This document shows, in pieces, positions 17,575 through 27,241 of a stretch of DNA of 64,000 nt. The translations under genes and the position numbers were made by a program. Source of the stretch: Neorhizobium huautlense (GTDB lineage: Bacteria; Pseudomonadota; Alphaproteobacteria; Rhizobiales; Rhizobiaceae); contig NZ_PVBM01000019.1 of the NCBI RefSeq assembly GCF_002968575.1, positions 1-64,000 on the forward strand, written 5' to 3'. Position 1 is the first letter of the stretch; every line of letters begins with the position of its first letter. The notes below the pieces were generated by a model. The model saw only the letters and a program-made list of their open reading frames with translations, did not search any database and was not told the origin of the DNA.

Positions 17575-18588
17575 ATGCCGCTTGATCGTCCGCTTGTACT
17601 CACCCAGGGCGATCCGGCCGGCATCGGCCCCGACATCACCCTCGCCGCCTGGGCTTCCCGGGAGCGATACGGCCTGCCGCCCTTCCTGTTCCTCGGCGAT
17701 CCCGCCGTTTTGAAATCACGGGCGGCACTTCTCGATCTCGATATCCCGATCCGCGAAGCCGACGCGGGCAGTGCATTGTCGGTCTTTGCCGATGCCCTTC
17801 CCGTCCTGCCGATGCCGGCTGGCGCCGAGGTCGCCGCGGGCGAACCGCATGTGGCAACGGCCAAGGGCACAATCGCCGCGATCGAACAGGCTGTCTCCCT
17901 GTGCTTCGAAGGCAAGGCGGCCGGCACGGTCACAAATCCGATCGCCAAGTCCATTCTCTACCAGTCAGGCTTCGGTTTTCCCGGCCATACCGAATTCCTC
18001 GCCCACCTCGCCGAAAAGGCCACCGGCCGCAAGCTGATGCCGGTGATGATGCTGGCCGGACCGAAGCTGCGCGCCATCCCGGTCACCATCCACATTCCCT
18101 TGAAGGATGTTCCAGGCGCACTGACCGAGGCATTGATCGAAGAAACCTGCCGGATCGCCCATCACGATCTCATCACACGCTTCGGCATCGCAAAGCCGCG
18201 CCTGGCAGTCGCCGGCCTCAATCCGCATGCGGGAGAAGACGGCGCGATCGGACAGGAAGACCAGGATATCATCCATCCGGTGATCTTCAAGCTGCGCGCC
18301 GAAGGCCTGCATGTGTTCGGGCCGCTGCCGGCCGATACCATGTTCCACGACGAGGCCCGCGGCCGCTATGACGTCGCGATCTGCATGTATCATGACCAGG
18401 CGCTGATCCCGGCCAAGGCGCTCGGCTTCGATACCTCCGTCAACGTGACGCTCGGCCTGCCCTTCATCCGCACCTCTCCCGACCATGGCACCGCCTTCGG
18501 CATCGCCGGTCAGGGCGTTGCACGGGAGACGAGCCTTGTCGAAGCCATCAAGCTTGCCGGCGAACTTGCCGCGAAGGCTTCTGCCTGA
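17575..18588 (+). CDS. pdxA: 4-hydroxythreonine-4-phosphate dehydrogenase
   Basis: 337 residues. Opens with [15 protein letters not shown], the PdxA hallmark. Metal-binding histidines are visible in FPGHTEFLA, in the IAHHDL stretch and in [10 protein letters not shown], with [10 protein letters not shown] in between. PdxA oxidises 4-phosphohydroxy-L-threonine for pyridoxal 5'-phosphate synthesis in the DXP-dependent route. ATG 17575 gives the conserved N-terminus; earlier in-frame codons overlap surA. Its TGA shares a base with the rsmA ATG (TGATG at 18586-18590). Confidence 0.95.
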   Translation: MPLDRPLVLTQGDPAGIGPDITLAAWASRERYGLPPFLFLGDPAVLKSRAALLDLDIPIREADAGSALSVFADALPVLPMPAGAEVAAGEPHVATAKGTIAAIEQAVSLCFEGKAAGTVTNPIAKSILYQSGFGFPGHTEFLAHLAEKATGRKLMPVMMLAGPKLRAIPVTIHIPLKDVPGALTEALIEETCRIAHHDLITRFGIAKPRLAVAGLNPHAGEDGAIGQEDQDIIHPVIFKLRAEGLHVFGPLPADTMFHDEARGRYDVAICMYHDQALIPAKALGFDTSVNVTLGLPFIRTSPDHGTAFGIAGQGVARETSLVEAIKLAGELAAKASA

Positions 18589-19421
18589 TGGCCACACTCG
18601 ACGGGCTGCCGCCGCTGCGCGACGTGATCCAGCGTCACGGCCTCGATGCGAAGAAAGCGCTTGGGCAGAACTTTCTGCTCGACCTCAACCTCACCCAGAA
18701 GATAGCGCGCAGCGCCGGACCGCTCGATGGCGTGACCGTATTCGAGGTCGGCCCCGGACCTGGCGGGCTCACCCGCGCGATCCTCTCCCTCGGCGCCAAA
18801 AAGGTGATCGCCGTCGAGCGCGACAGCCGCTGCCTTCCTGCATTGGCGGAAATCGGCAAGCATTATCCGGGCCGGCTGGAAGTGATCGAAGGCGATGCGC
18901 TGAAGACGGACTTTTCCGCCCTTGCACCCGAAGGCCCCGTCAAGATCATCGCCAATCTGCCGTACAATGTCGGCACCCAGCTTTTGATCAACTGGCTGCT
19001 TCCGGAGAACGGCCAATGGCCACCCTTCTGGGAAAGCCTGACATTGATGTTCCAGAAGGAAGTCGGCCTGCGCATCGTTGCCGATGAGGATGACGACCAT
19101 TATGGCAGGCTCGGCGTCCTCGCCGGCTGGCGGACCGATGCGCACATGGTCTTCGACGTGCCGCCGCAGGCCTTTACCCCGCCGCCGAAAGTCACCTCGA
19201 CCGTGGTGCACCTGATACCCCGCACAAATCCCCTTCCCTGCGAGGTCGCCAAGCTGGAACGCGTAACGCAGGCCGCATTCGGCCAGCGCCGCAAGATGCT
19301 GCGCCAGAGCCTCAAACCGGTCGGCGGCGAGGCGCTGCTGGTGAAAGCCGGCATCGACCCGGCCCGGCGGGCGGAAACGCTGTCGGTGGAAGAATTCGTG
19401 CGGTTGGCGAACTCTCTCTAA
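18588..19421 (+). CDS. rsmA: 16S rRNA (adenine1518/1519-N6)-dimethyltransferase
   Basis: 277 residues. [11 protein letters not shown] near the N-terminus, SAM motif [11 protein letters not shown] (about 52-62) and the catalytic IANLPYNVG identify KsgA/RsmA. It dimethylates two adjacent adenines at the 3' end of 16S rRNA during late 30S assembly; its loss gives kasugamycin resistance in other bacteria. Translationally coupled to pdxA and last gene of the lpt-surA-pdxA operon. The next gene is convergent on the minus strand 29 bases away. Confidence 0.96.
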   Translation: MATLDGLPPLRDVIQRHGLDAKKALGQNFLLDLNLTQKIARSAGPLDGVTVFEVGPGPGGLTRAILSLGAKKVIAVERDSRCLPALAEIGKHYPGRLEVIEGDALKTDFSALAPEGPVKIIANLPYNVGTQLLINWLLPENGQWPPFWESLTLMFQKEVGLRIVADEDDDHYGRLGVLAGWRTDAHMVFDVPPQAFTPPPKVTSTVVHLIPRTNPLPCEVAKLERVTQAAFGQRRKMLRQSLKPVGGEALLVKAGIDPARRAETLSVEEFVRLANSL

Positions 19422-19450
19422 GCCAACGCCCGGGGCGAGCGATCCCCTGC

Positions 19451-20089
19451 CTAATCCGGCAATGGCGGCAGATCAGGTGCGCTCAGTCCGTCGAAGGGGT
19501 TTTGCCAGGCCCCGATGTCTTCAAGCTGCCCGTACCAGCGACGGAGCGACGGATAATCGTCGATGGGCAGCCGTGCGGCATCGTTGAACGGCAGAAACGT
19601 TCCCATACGAAAATCGGCAAAGGAGACGGAATTTCCAACCAGCCATGTGCGGGCCGATAGCTCGGCTTCGAGAATTCGGGCGGCCACATGAAACTGCCTC
19701 AGCCCCTCCTCGACCATCGCCTGGTCGCAGGGGCCGATGCCATATCGTTGCTTCGTCCCCCTCTCCCAGTGCACCATGTCACAGGCCTTGACGAAGTTTT
19801 CCTTCCCCCAGCTGATCCACCGGATCATCTCGGGCTCATCGTCGTCCGTGCGCCAGAAATTGGAGCCCGCATCGCGGGAAAACCAGCACGCGATCGCGTA
19901 GGCTTCCCAAAGAGGTTTTCCCGGACGCTCGAGGATCGGCAACAGCAGGTTGGGGTTGAGAGAAAGATAGCGACTGCCTTGATCCGGAGCCCGCGGCGAA
20001 GCGAATTCGAAGTCAACTTCCGCATTCAGATAGCGCGCGACAGCGACTGCGAGGCGGGGATTGGGATTGCGGCTGAAATACATCTTCAT
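19451..20089 (-). CDS. Glutathione S-transferase family protein
   Basis: 212 residues. An N-terminal thioredoxin-like region (MKMYFSRNPNPRLAVAVARYL..., with LNPNLLLPILE standing for the cis-proline segment) is followed by an all-helical C-terminal domain containing LVGNSVSFADFRMGTFLPF, the GST N-capping/hydrophobic staple region. The catalytic Ser or Cys near the N-terminus is probably Ser6 or an asparagine, so activity is unsure. Substrate unknown. Two ATGs lie 6 bases apart (20089, 20083). It is convergent with rsmA and followed on its 5' side by about 290 non-coding bases. Confidence 0.85.
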   Translation of the reverse strand: MKMYFSRNPNPRLAVAVARYLNAEVDFEFASPRAPDQGSRYLSLNPNLLLPILERPGKPLWEAYAIACWFSRDAGSNFWRTDDDEPEMIRWISWGKENFVKACDMVHWERGTKQRYGIGPCDQAMVEEGLRQFHVAARILEAELSARTWLVGNSVSFADFRMGTFLPFNDAARLPIDDYPSLRRWYGQLEDIGAWQNPFDGLSAPDLPPLPD

Positions 20090-20165
20090 CAGCTAAACTC
20101 CTCGAGACTATGATGAAGACGTGCGGCGTCACGACTTTCCGACATGCGCTCGGCAGAAAATCCGA

Positions 20166-20180
20166 GCCGGGAAGCCCGGC
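20166..20180. other. Small GC hairpin inside the 20090-20381 non-coding gap
   Basis: GCCGGG and CCCGGC are exact inverted repeats around a 3-base AAG loop, followed on the plus strand by CCTTT. The surrounding 292 bases between the GST and SRPBCC genes hold no convincing ORF. The hairpin could be a weak terminator or simply GC-rich sequence. The promoters for both flanking divergent genes should be in this gap. Confidence 0.3.
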
Positions 20181-20381
20181 CCTTTGGAGATATCGTGCCC
20201 CCGGAGCGGCACGGAAGTGGCCGCCGCTTCGCAGTTTTCAGTTGCCGGTAAACCACCGATAAGGTTCGTACAGCGGCAGGCTTGGATAATTTTATCTCAG
20301 AACGGGCGTGACCCTTGTCGGATTGGCAAAGCCGCGTTCGTCCTTGGAGCGTCTATTCCATCCATTCAAAGGATCACAGTC

Positions 20382-20825
20382 ATGCCAAGTACCATACGCC
20401 TGCACCGCGTTCTGGCGACCAGCCCGGAAAAAGTCTATCGCGCCTTCATCGAGGCGGACGCAGTCGCCAAATGGCTTCCGCCCAATGGCTTCGTCTGCAC
20501 CGTGCATCATCTGGAACCGACCGTCGGCGGCACCCACAGAATGTCGTTCCGGAACTTCACGACGGGCGTAAGCCACGCCTTTGGCGGCGAATATCTCGAG
20601 CTCGTCCCAGGCGAACGGCTGCGCTACACGGACAAATTCGACGACGCAAACCTGCCCGGTGAAATGGTGGTCACCGTGACGCTGAAGAAGGTTTCGGTCG
20701 GCACCGAGGTCGACATAGTGCAGGCCGGCGTGCCGGATCTCATCCCGGCCGAGGCTTGCTATCTCGGCTGGCAGGAGTCGCTGCGAAACCTGGCGAAGCT
20801 TGTCGAGCCGGACATCAAGGAATAG
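20382..20825 (+). CDS. SRPBCC-family (AHSA1-like) protein
   Basis: 147 residues with the START/Bet v1-like AHSA1 pattern: LHRVLATSPEKVYRAFIEADAVAKWLPP at the N-terminus, GGTHRMSFRNF in the middle, FGGEYLELVPGERLRYTDKF, and a final amphipathic helix WQESLRNLAKLVE. These proteins bind hydrophobic ligands and some relate to the Hsp90 activator Aha1; no specific substrate can be read. ATG 20382 starts the conserved fold and lies 8 bases after GGATC. No operon partner. Confidence 0.88.
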   Translation: MPSTIRLHRVLATSPEKVYRAFIEADAVAKWLPPNGFVCTVHHLEPTVGGTHRMSFRNFTTGVSHAFGGEYLELVPGERLRYTDKFDDANLPGEMVVTVTLKKVSVGTEVDIVQAGVPDLIPAEACYLGWQESLRNLAKLVEPDIKE

Positions 20826-20914
20826 TGAATCGGGATCGGCAGAGACTGTCAGGATCGGATCGCGACGGCGATTTTCTCGATCCGGTGGCAGAAGATACCC
20901 GACCTCCGTTATCC

Positions 20915-21544
20915 TCAATCGGGAAGGTTGAGTCTGCCGGCGGCTCCGAGGCGGGCCAGAACGGGCGGTGAAAAGGGGCGGCCCGCCCATTCCATCACGC
21001 TCCGACGAAAAGTCTGCCGTTCCTCATCCGAGGCGAACACTCTCGCCGGCCACGGATGGGCGACTATCTTGGACATCCAGAAATAGAACGTTCCGTCGTC
21101 CTCTTCGAGGGCATAGAGCGAGTCCCACGTGCAGGTGACCGTCTGTCCCAGCACCGTGTAGCAAATTCCATTTCTGTCCACGGTCGACTCGACAGGCTTG
21201 CCGATTACGCCGAACTTGGTCAGTCGTCGACGATACATGAACCGCAGAAGCTGCCGGGCAGGATTGAGCAGGAGAACTGCAAGGAGCGCGCAAACAATGA
21301 CCGACGCACCGATATAGATGGTCGACGTCACCACGTCGCCTTCCCGCCACCTATCGAAATTCAGGATCAGCGCGACGAAAAGCGCAACGGCTCCCACTGC
21401 TGCCACGGTCGGGCAGAGCGGCAGCAACTGGCGCGTCGCATGCTGGATATCGAGATGGTCGTCGAGGTTCAACTGGAAGGATTTGTGGAAGCCGGCTCTA
21501 TCGGCAGAAGGCCAGATAACGGAGCTTGGGTAACGCTCGGACAT
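20915..21544 (-). CDS. YcxB-like membrane protein
   Basis: 209 residues. Two adjacent transmembrane helices (about 45-62 and 72-95) separate an N-terminal strand region from a C-terminal YcxB-like domain (TKFGVIGKPVESTVDRNGICYTVLGQTVTCTWDSLYALEEDDGTFYFWMS..., then VFASDEERQTFRRSV). That PH-like layout is typical of YcxB family members of unknown function. GGGAAGG precedes the ATG. Single gene between the SRPBCC gene and the convergent end of the gmk block. Confidence 0.8.
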   Translation of the reverse strand: MSERYPSSVIWPSADRAGFHKSFQLNLDDHLDIQHATRQLLPLCPTVAAVGAVALFVALILNFDRWREGDVVTSTIYIGASVIVCALLAVLLLNPARQLLRFMYRRRLTKFGVIGKPVESTVDRNGICYTVLGQTVTCTWDSLYALEEDDGTFYFWMSKIVAHPWPARVFASDEERQTFRRSVMEWAGRPFSPPVLARLGAAGRLNLPD

Positions 21545-21653
21545 GGCTCAACCTTCCCGTATTGAGAGCGCGGAACTCGATCCTGAGTTTAGTACCGACG
21601 ACCCTTTTTTACGTCAACAAGGCGCAATGACCGGCCCGACTACCCCATTCGCC

Positions 21654-22334
21654 TTAAAGCTTCGGCTCCTCCTGAAGCAGTCCCTCGACAAAGTCGAACA
21701 GTCCGTATCGGCGGTCCCGCCGAATCCGCTCCGCCTTGACGATGCAGCTGACGTAGCCGAAAGCCTCGTCGAGATCGTCATTGACGATCACGTAGTCGTA
21801 TTCCCGCCAGTGCTCGATCTCGGCGCGGGAATTCAGGAGCCGCGTGCGGATGACCTCTTCGGAATCTTCGGCGCGGCGGTGCAGACGCGACTGCAGTTCC
21901 GTCATCGACGGCGGCAGTACGAAGATCGACACCACGTCCGCTTTCATCTTCTCCTGCAATTGCAGCGCGCCCTGCCAGTCGATGTCGAACAGCATGTCGC
22001 GGCCTTCCGCCATTGCCTGCTCGACCGGCTCGCGCGGCGTGCCGTAGAAATTGCCGTGAACCTCGGCCCATTCAAGCAGGTCGCCCGCATCCCGCATCCG
22101 CTCGAACTGATGAACGCTGATGAAGTGATAGTGCTTGCCGGCGATCTCGCTCGGCCGCTTTGCGCGCGTCGTGACGCTGACGGATATTTCGAGGCTGCGG
22201 TCTTCGTCCAGGAGGTTGCGCGCAATCGTCGATTTACCGGCGCCGGAAGGCGAAGAGAGGACCAGCATCAGTCCGCGCCGGGCGATCTTCACGGGCGAGG
22301 ACGCATTGCCCTTCAACGGTTGGGCCGGGCTCAT
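21654..22334 (-). CDS. gmk: Guanylate kinase
   Basis: 226 residues with about 20 extra N-terminal residues before [20 protein letters not shown], which contains the P-loop. [21 protein letters not shown] is the GMP-binding region and [12 protein letters not shown] the Walker B-like part. Gmk phosphorylates GMP to GDP. The ATG starts 3 bases after the yicC stop, with its Shine-Dalgarno (GGAG) inside the last yicC codons. Pairing yicC with gmk is conserved in many bacteria. Last gene of the minus-strand fabD-to-gmk block. Confidence 0.96.
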   Translation of the reverse strand: MSPAQPLKGNASSPVKIARRGLMLVLSSPSGAGKSTIARNLLDEDRSLEISVSVTTRAKRPSEIAGKHYHFISVHQFERMRDAGDLLEWAEVHGNFYGTPREPVEQAMAEGRDMLFDIDWQGALQLQEKMKADVVSIFVLPPSMTELQSRLHRRAEDSEEVIRTRLLNSRAEIEHWREYDYVIVNDDLDEAFGYVSCIVKAERIRRDRRYGLFDFVEGLLQEEPKL

Positions 22335-22337
22335 GAA

Positions 22338-23225
22338 CTACTCCAAATTCTGGACCTGTTCGCGGAACTGGTCGATGACGACTTTCAATTCGATACCTGC
22401 CGCGGTTACAGCAGCGGCGTTGGATTTGGAACAGATCGTATTCGATTCCCGGTTAAATTCCTGTGCAAGGAAATCGAGGCGTCGCCCCACAGGCCCGCCC
22501 TTGTCGATCAGCTCGTTCGCCGCGGCGACATGGGCCTTCAGCCGGTCGATCTCCTCGCGAAGATCGGCCTTGGTGGCGAGAAGGGCCGCCTCCGCATGCA
22601 AGCGGTCGCGATCGAGCGTCGGCGCCTCCTGCAGGAGTGCTGCGAGCTGGAAGGACAGCCGCTTGGCGATCTCTTCCGTCGAGCGGGAGGGATCGGCCTC
22701 AACGACCGCTGCAAGTTCTGCGATCCGCTCGACATGCCCCTTCAGGACCGCAGCAAGAACCGCCCCTTCTCCCTCGCGCATTCGCCGGAGATGGTCCAGA
22801 GCCTCGCCGAGGCAGCCAAGGATCGCCGCGTCGCGGGCGGCGACCGCCTCCTCACCCTCCTCGGCCTCCCTGATCTCCACAAGGCCGCGGATGCCCATCA
22901 GCGTATCCAGCCGCAGCGGCGCGGGGTCGACGACATCGCCGAGCTCCTTTCGCAGGGCAAGTACGGCGGCAAGCGCGTCGCGGTTCAGCACCGCCTCCAC
23001 CTGGGTTTCGGTAACCGCCAAATTCAGGGTCGCCTGCAGGTTTCCGCGGGAGAACTTTTCCGAAATCAGCCTCCGCACGTCCGGCTCCAGCCGCTCGAGG
23101 CCCGGCGGCAGGCGCAGCCTGAGGTCGAGACCTTTGCCATTCACCGACCGCAGCTCCCACGAAAAGCGGTTGCGCCCGCTCGATCCTTCGCTGCGGGCAA
23201 AACCGGTCATGGACTGCAAGGTCAT
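22338..23225 (-). CDS. yicC: YicC family endoribonuclease-like protein
   Basis: 295 residues beginning MTLQSMTGFARSEG, the family hallmark, and ending in the conserved C-terminal domain (GPVGRRLDFLAQEFNRESNTICSKSN...LKVVIDQFREQVQNLE). E. coli YicC is an endoribonuclease or adaptor reported to act on the RyhB sRNA; function here is by homology. ATG 23225 with GGAGAG upstream is chosen over an upstream in-frame start that would add an atypical basic leader. Tightly coupled to gmk and 34 bases from mltG. Confidence 0.93.
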   Translation of the reverse strand: MTLQSMTGFARSEGSSGRNRFSWELRSVNGKGLDLRLRLPPGLERLEPDVRRLISEKFSRGNLQATLNLAVTETQVEAVLNRDALAAVLALRKELGDVVDPAPLRLDTLMGIRGLVEIREAEEGEEAVAARDAAILGCLGEALDHLRRMREGEGAVLAAVLKGHVERIAELAAVVEADPSRSTEEIAKRLSFQLAALLQEAPTLDRDRLHAEAALLATKADLREEIDRLKAHVAAANELIDKGGPVGRRLDFLAQEFNRESNTICSKSNAAAVTAAGIELKVVIDQFREQVQNLE

Positions 23226-23259
23226 CGAACTCTCCAGGTGAACTGACGCGGGAAGCGGA

Positions 23260-24459
23260 TCAATTGCTCTTCGGCGGCTTTTCCGCTTCTTCACCATCCG
23301 GCTGGCCGTCCACGACGACTTCGGGATTGGCGGGGGCTCGATCAGCTTCTATCCTGCGCCAACGGCGGACATTGGCGTTGTGTTCCTCGAGCGTCGCGGC
23401 AAACACATGGCCACCGCTGCCGTCGGCTACGAAATAGAGGTCGTTGGTGCGCCATGGATTGGCAACCGCCTCCAGGGCAGCCCGTCCGGGATTGGAGATC
23501 GGCGTCGGCGGCAGACCCTTGATCTGATAGGTATTGTAGGGCGTCGGCTTGGCGAGGTCGGACTTGAAGATCGGCCGGTCGCCGGGCTTTCCATCTCCGC
23601 CGAAAAGTCCGTAGACGATCGTCGGATCCGATTGCAGGCGCATGCCCTTCTGAAGCCGGTTCATGAAAACCGAAGCCACATGGGCGCGCTCGTCTTCCTT
23701 GCCGGTCTCCCTCTCGACGATCGAGGCCAGCACAACGAACTCTTCCTTCGTCTTGATCGGCAGGTCCGGATCGCGCCGTTCCCAGATCTGGTCGATCATC
23801 TTCTGCTGGGCGACGCGCATCTGATGGATGATATCGGCGCGCTTGCTGCCGCGCGAGAACTTGTAGGTGTCCGGACGCAGACTGCCCTCCGGCGGCAGTT
23901 CGGCCGGCAGGTCGCCTTCGAGCACCGGATCTTCGGCGAGCCGCAGCATCATCTGCCGTACCGTCAGGCCCTCGGGCAGGACGACGGAATAGAGAATCGA
24001 CTTGCCCGATTCCAGCAATTCCATGATGTCCTTCATGGAGGCGCGGGCCTTGATTTCGTATTCGCCGGCCTTGAGCGTCGAACCATCACGCAGATAGGTC
24101 GCCGTCACGTAGCGGAAGACACGTGCGTCGGAGATGATCCCATTGCGTTCGAGATTGCTGGCAATTTCCGCAACGCCCGTGCCGGGGCGGACCATGAAAT
24201 GCGCGTTGGCTTCCAGCGGGCCGGGGTCCTGGAACGTCGAGATCATGTAGTAGAAGCCGGCGACACCCGCGATGCACACGAGAACCACCATCGTCATCAC
24301 GAAATTCAGGAAGATGACGAGCTGGCTGCGCGCCTTCTTCGAGCGTCGCGGCGGTTCGGGCACACGTTCAGGCTTCAGCGCCTCGTTCGGCGACTTCGGA
24401 ATGATAGGGCCCCTGCCATTGCCGGCAGAAGGGTCACTCACATGATTCGTATCGCTCAA
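23260..24459 (-). CDS. mltG: Endolytic murein transglycosylase MltG
   Basis: 399 residues: a cytoplasmic Pro/Arg-rich N-terminus (1-45), one transmembrane helix (about 47-74), a LysM-like region (about 85-135) and the YceG/MltG catalytic domain. The catalytic glutamate is Glu249 in ASIVERETG. MltG cuts nascent glycan strands in the inner-membrane periplasmic face and sets strand length. The start is a TTG (24459) with GGGGGGC upstream; a GTG six codons later is the alternative. The acidic tail of about 25 residues looks disordered. It lies between fabF and yicC as in other alphaproteobacteria. Confidence 0.94.
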   Translation of the reverse strand: MSDTNHVSDPSAGNGRGPIIPKSPNEALKPERVPEPPRRSKKARSQLVIFLNFVMTMVVLVCIAGVAGFYYMISTFQDPGPLEANAHFMVRPGTGVAEIASNLERNGIISDARVFRYVTATYLRDGSTLKAGEYEIKARASMKDIMELLESGKSILYSVVLPEGLTVRQMMLRLAEDPVLEGDLPAELPPEGSLRPDTYKFSRGSKRADIIHQMRVAQQKMIDQIWERRDPDLPIKTKEEFVVLASIVERETGKEDERAHVASVFMNRLQKGMRLQSDPTIVYGLFGGDGKPGDRPIFKSDLAKPTPYNTYQIKGLPPTPISNPGRAALEAVANPWRTNDLYFVADGSGGHVFAATLEEHNANVRRWRRIEADRAPANPEVVVDGQPDGEEAEKPPKSN

Positions 24460-24579
24460 CCGCGCCCCCCAAGAGACTCAAAACTTCGCCCGCTGTTTGG
24501 CCAAGCAATGCGGCAAAAAACAGGTCCAGAAGATGATATGCGCCGGCCTCGAAAGTCCAGCGGCATTTGCCACGACCAA

Positions 24580-25842
24580 CTACGCGTCGTAACGGCGGAG
24601 CACCAGGGAGGCGTTCGTGCCGCCGAAACCGAAGGAATTGGAGAGCGCCACGTTGATCTCGCGCTTGCGTGCCTTGTGCGGCACGAGATCGATCGCTGTC
24701 TCGACATCGGGATTGTCGAGGTTCAGTGTCGGCGGTGCGATATTGTCGCGGATCGCCAGCGTCGAGAAAATAGCCTCGACCGCACCTGCGGCACCGAGCA
24801 GGTGGCCGATCGCCGATTTCGTCGAGGACATGGAAATCTTCGACGCCGCGTTGCCGACCAGGCGCTCGACGGCACCGAGTTCGATCGTGTCGGCCATGGT
24901 CGAAGTGCCGTGGGCATTGATGTAATCGACGTCCGACGCCGCCAGACCGGCCCGCTTCAGCGCGGCCGACATGCAGCGATAGGCGCCGTCTCCGTCTTCC
25001 GAAGGTGCGGTGATGTGGAAGGCGTCGCCAGAAAGACCGTAACCCACCACTTCCGCATAGATCTTTGCGCCGCGTGCCTTGGCATGCTCCAGCTCTTCCA
25101 GCACGACGATGCCTGCCCCCTCGCCCATGACGAAACCGTCACGGTCGCGGTCATAGGGGCGCGATGCCTTTTGCGGGTCGTCATTGTGCTGTGTGGAAAG
25201 CGCCTTGCAGGCGGCAAAGCCCGCAAGCGAAATACGGCAGATCGGCGATTCGGCGCCACCCGCGACCATCACGTCAGCATCGCCGAGCGCGATCAGGCGC
25301 GCTGCATCGCCGATCGCATGGGCGCCGGTGGAACAGGCGGTGACGACGGAATGGTTCGGGCCGCGCAGCTTGTGGCGGATCGACACCTGACCGGACACCA
25401 GGTTGATCAGGCGGCCGGGAATGAAGAAGGGAGAAATGCGGCGCGGGCCCTTGTCGCGCAGCGTGTAGCCAGCCTCAACGATGCCTTCGAGGCCGCCGAT
25501 GCCAGAACCGATCAGCACGCCCGTGGCAATCTGGTCCTCGTCGGTCTTCGGATGCCAGCCGGCATCCTCCAGCGCCATGTCGGCCGCGGCCATGCCATAG
25601 ATGATGAACGGATCGACCTTGCGCTGTTCCTTAGGCTCCATCCAGTCGTCGACATTGAAGGTGCCGTTGGATCCGTCACCCACCGGTATGCGGCAGGCAA
25701 CCTTGGCAGGCAGGTCCTCGACCTCGAATTCCGTCACGACCCGGGCTGCGTTCTCGCCGGCCAGCAGACGCTGCCAGCTTGCTTCCGTTCCGCATCCAAG
25801 GGGAGATACCATGCCGGTACCGGTGATAACGACCCGTCTCAT
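24580..25842 (-). CDS. fabF: Beta-ketoacyl-ACP synthase II
   Basis: 420 residues with the Cys-His-His triad: Cys170 in VTACSTGAHA, His311 in INAHGTST and His347 in SAIGHLLGAAG, plus the C-terminal NSFGFGGTNASLV. FabF condenses malonyl-ACP with acyl-ACP and drives the palmitoleate to cis-vaccenate step in bacterial type II fatty acid synthesis. It sits 110 bases after acpP, the ACP that carries its substrates. Confidence 0.97.
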   Translation of the reverse strand: MRRVVITGTGMVSPLGCGTEASWQRLLAGENAARVVTEFEVEDLPAKVACRIPVGDGSNGTFNVDDWMEPKEQRKVDPFIIYGMAAADMALEDAGWHPKTDEDQIATGVLIGSGIGGLEGIVEAGYTLRDKGPRRISPFFIPGRLINLVSGQVSIRHKLRGPNHSVVTACSTGAHAIGDAARLIALGDADVMVAGGAESPICRISLAGFAACKALSTQHNDDPQKASRPYDRDRDGFVMGEGAGIVVLEELEHAKARGAKIYAEVVGYGLSGDAFHITAPSEDGDGAYRCMSAALKRAGLAASDVDYINAHGTSTMADTIELGAVERLVGNAASKISMSSTKSAIGHLLGAAGAVEAIFSTLAIRDNIAPPTLNLDNPDVETAIDLVPHKARKREINVALSNSFGFGGTNASLVLRRYDA

Positions 25843-25952
25843 CGCCAGCGTTCCGCCTTAATTTCGCATGTTCTATTTGCTGAAACGGCCCGAGCAAGCG
25901 GGCCGTCGTCGGGATCTGCCTTGCAGGCGTTATCCCAGATGTTTGGGATCGA

Positions 25953-26189
25953 TCAGGCCTGGGCCTTTTCGATGAACTTGACGGCATCGCCGACGGTCAG
26001 AATAGAATCGGCCGCGTCGTCCGGGATCTCGACGCCGAATTCTTCTTCGAAAGCCATGACCAGTTCGACGGTGTCGAGCGAATCCGCGCCGAGATCGTCG
26101 ATAAAGCTTGCGCCCTCGACAACTTTGTCGGCATCGACGCCGAGATGGTCAATAACAATTTTCTTCACGCGTTCTGCGATATCGCTCAT
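25953..26189 (-). CDS. acpP: Acyl carrier protein
   Basis: 78 residues, very acidic, with the phosphopantetheine serine Ser37 in [12 protein letters not shown]. It is the carrier for all type II fatty acid synthesis steps. It has its own sizeable upstream region (26190-26474, 285 bases), so independent transcription in addition to read-through from fabG is likely; strong separate acpP expression is common. That gap shows no convincing ORF; it includes the short palindrome TGACT-gtgaat-AGTCA near 26355-26370 when read on the minus strand. Confidence 0.98.
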   Translation of the reverse strand: MSDIAERVKKIVIDHLGVDADKVVEGASFIDDLGADSLDTVELVMAFEEEFGVEIPDDAADSILTVGDAVKFIEKAQA

Positions 26190-26474
26190 GTCGGTTTCCT
26201 CGACCTTTGTCTTTCCGAATGCCCGAATAGCATCCGTACCCTGTTTAAAACCTGCAGCCGCCGCCTCTCGACGCGGATGCCGGCAAACCCGTTCGCCCCT
26301 CGTCAGGTTCCAGTCATGCCGCGCTCACGCAATATGACGGCCCGCATTTCGGGGTGACTATTCACAGTCATGGCCCGCTTAACATGGTTTCCGTGTTCCG
26401 CAAAGCCAGAATTTGTTCCATTTCGCCGCCGCCAACAGGCGATTGCGACAGGACATGCAACGCTGCACCGCAGC

Positions 26475-27215
26475 CTAGATCATCGCCATGCCGCCGTTGA
26501 CGTGAATGGTCTGGCCCGTGACGTAGCCTGCTTCGTTCGAAGCGAGATAAAGAACCGCAGCAGCGATGTCCCCGCCGGCGCCCATCCGCTTCATCGGGAT
26601 CGCGCCCAGGATCGCATCCTTCTGCTTGTCGTTCAGCTTGCCGGTCATGGCGCTCTCGATGAAGCCGGGGGCGACGCAGTTGACCGTCACGTTGCGGGTG
26701 GCGATCTCCTGGGCCAGCGATTTCGAAAAGCCGATCAGGCCCGCCTTGGAAGCACAGTAGTTCGCCTGGCCGGGATTGCCCGTGACGCCAACGACCGAGG
26801 AAATGTTGATGATACGGCCATGGCGGCGGCGCATCATGGGATGGGTAAGTTCCCGGGTCAGGCGAAACACGGCCGTCAGATTGACTTCGAGCACCGAATC
26901 CCAGTCCGCATCGCTCATCCGCACGAACAGGCCATCCTTGGTGATGCCGGCATTGTTGACGAGGATGTCGACGCCTTCGAGTTCGGTTTCGGCCTTTTCG
27001 CCGAGCGCCTTCACCTCGTCGCGGTCTGAGAGATTGGCAGGAAAGATCTTGACGCGATCCCCGCCGAGATCGGCGGCCAATGCCTCGAGCTTCTCGACAC
27101 GCGTGCCGTGCAGGCCGACAATGGCGCCCTGCTTGTGCAGCAGCCGAGCGATCTCTTCGCCAAGCCCGCCGGTTGCGCCGGTCACCAAGGCCTTGCGGCC
27201 AGTCAAATCAAACAT
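26475..27215 (-). CDS. fabG: 3-oxoacyl-ACP reductase
   Basis: 246 residues. The Rossmann motif is TGATGGLGE (12-20), NNAG is at 87-90, and the catalytic residues are Ser140, Tyr153 and Lys157 (YCASK). The final VNGGMAMI is typical of FabG. NADPH-dependent reduction of beta-ketoacyl-ACP. The ATG at 27215 gives the conserved MFDLTGRKALVTG start and follows the fabD stop by 26 bases, so it is cotranscribed with fabD. Confidence 0.96.
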   Translation of the reverse strand: MFDLTGRKALVTGATGGLGEEIARLLHKQGAIVGLHGTRVEKLEALAADLGGDRVKIFPANLSDRDEVKALGEKAETELEGVDILVNNAGITKDGLFVRMSDADWDSVLEVNLTAVFRLTRELTHPMMRRRHGRIINISSVVGVTGNPGQANYCASKAGLIGFSKSLAQEIATRNVTVNCVAPGFIESAMTGKLNDKQKDAILGAIPMKRMGAGGDIAAAVLYLASNEAGYVTGQTIHVNGGMAMI

Positions 27216-27241
27216 GATCGAATCCTCTAGAGTCTCTTTCG

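Noticed and set aside
23380-26337. A 985-residue open frame on the plus strand
   Set aside because: It lies opposite mltG, fabF and acpP, all clear genes. The product is His/Arg/Asp-rich with no motif and comes from the high-GC complement of real codons.
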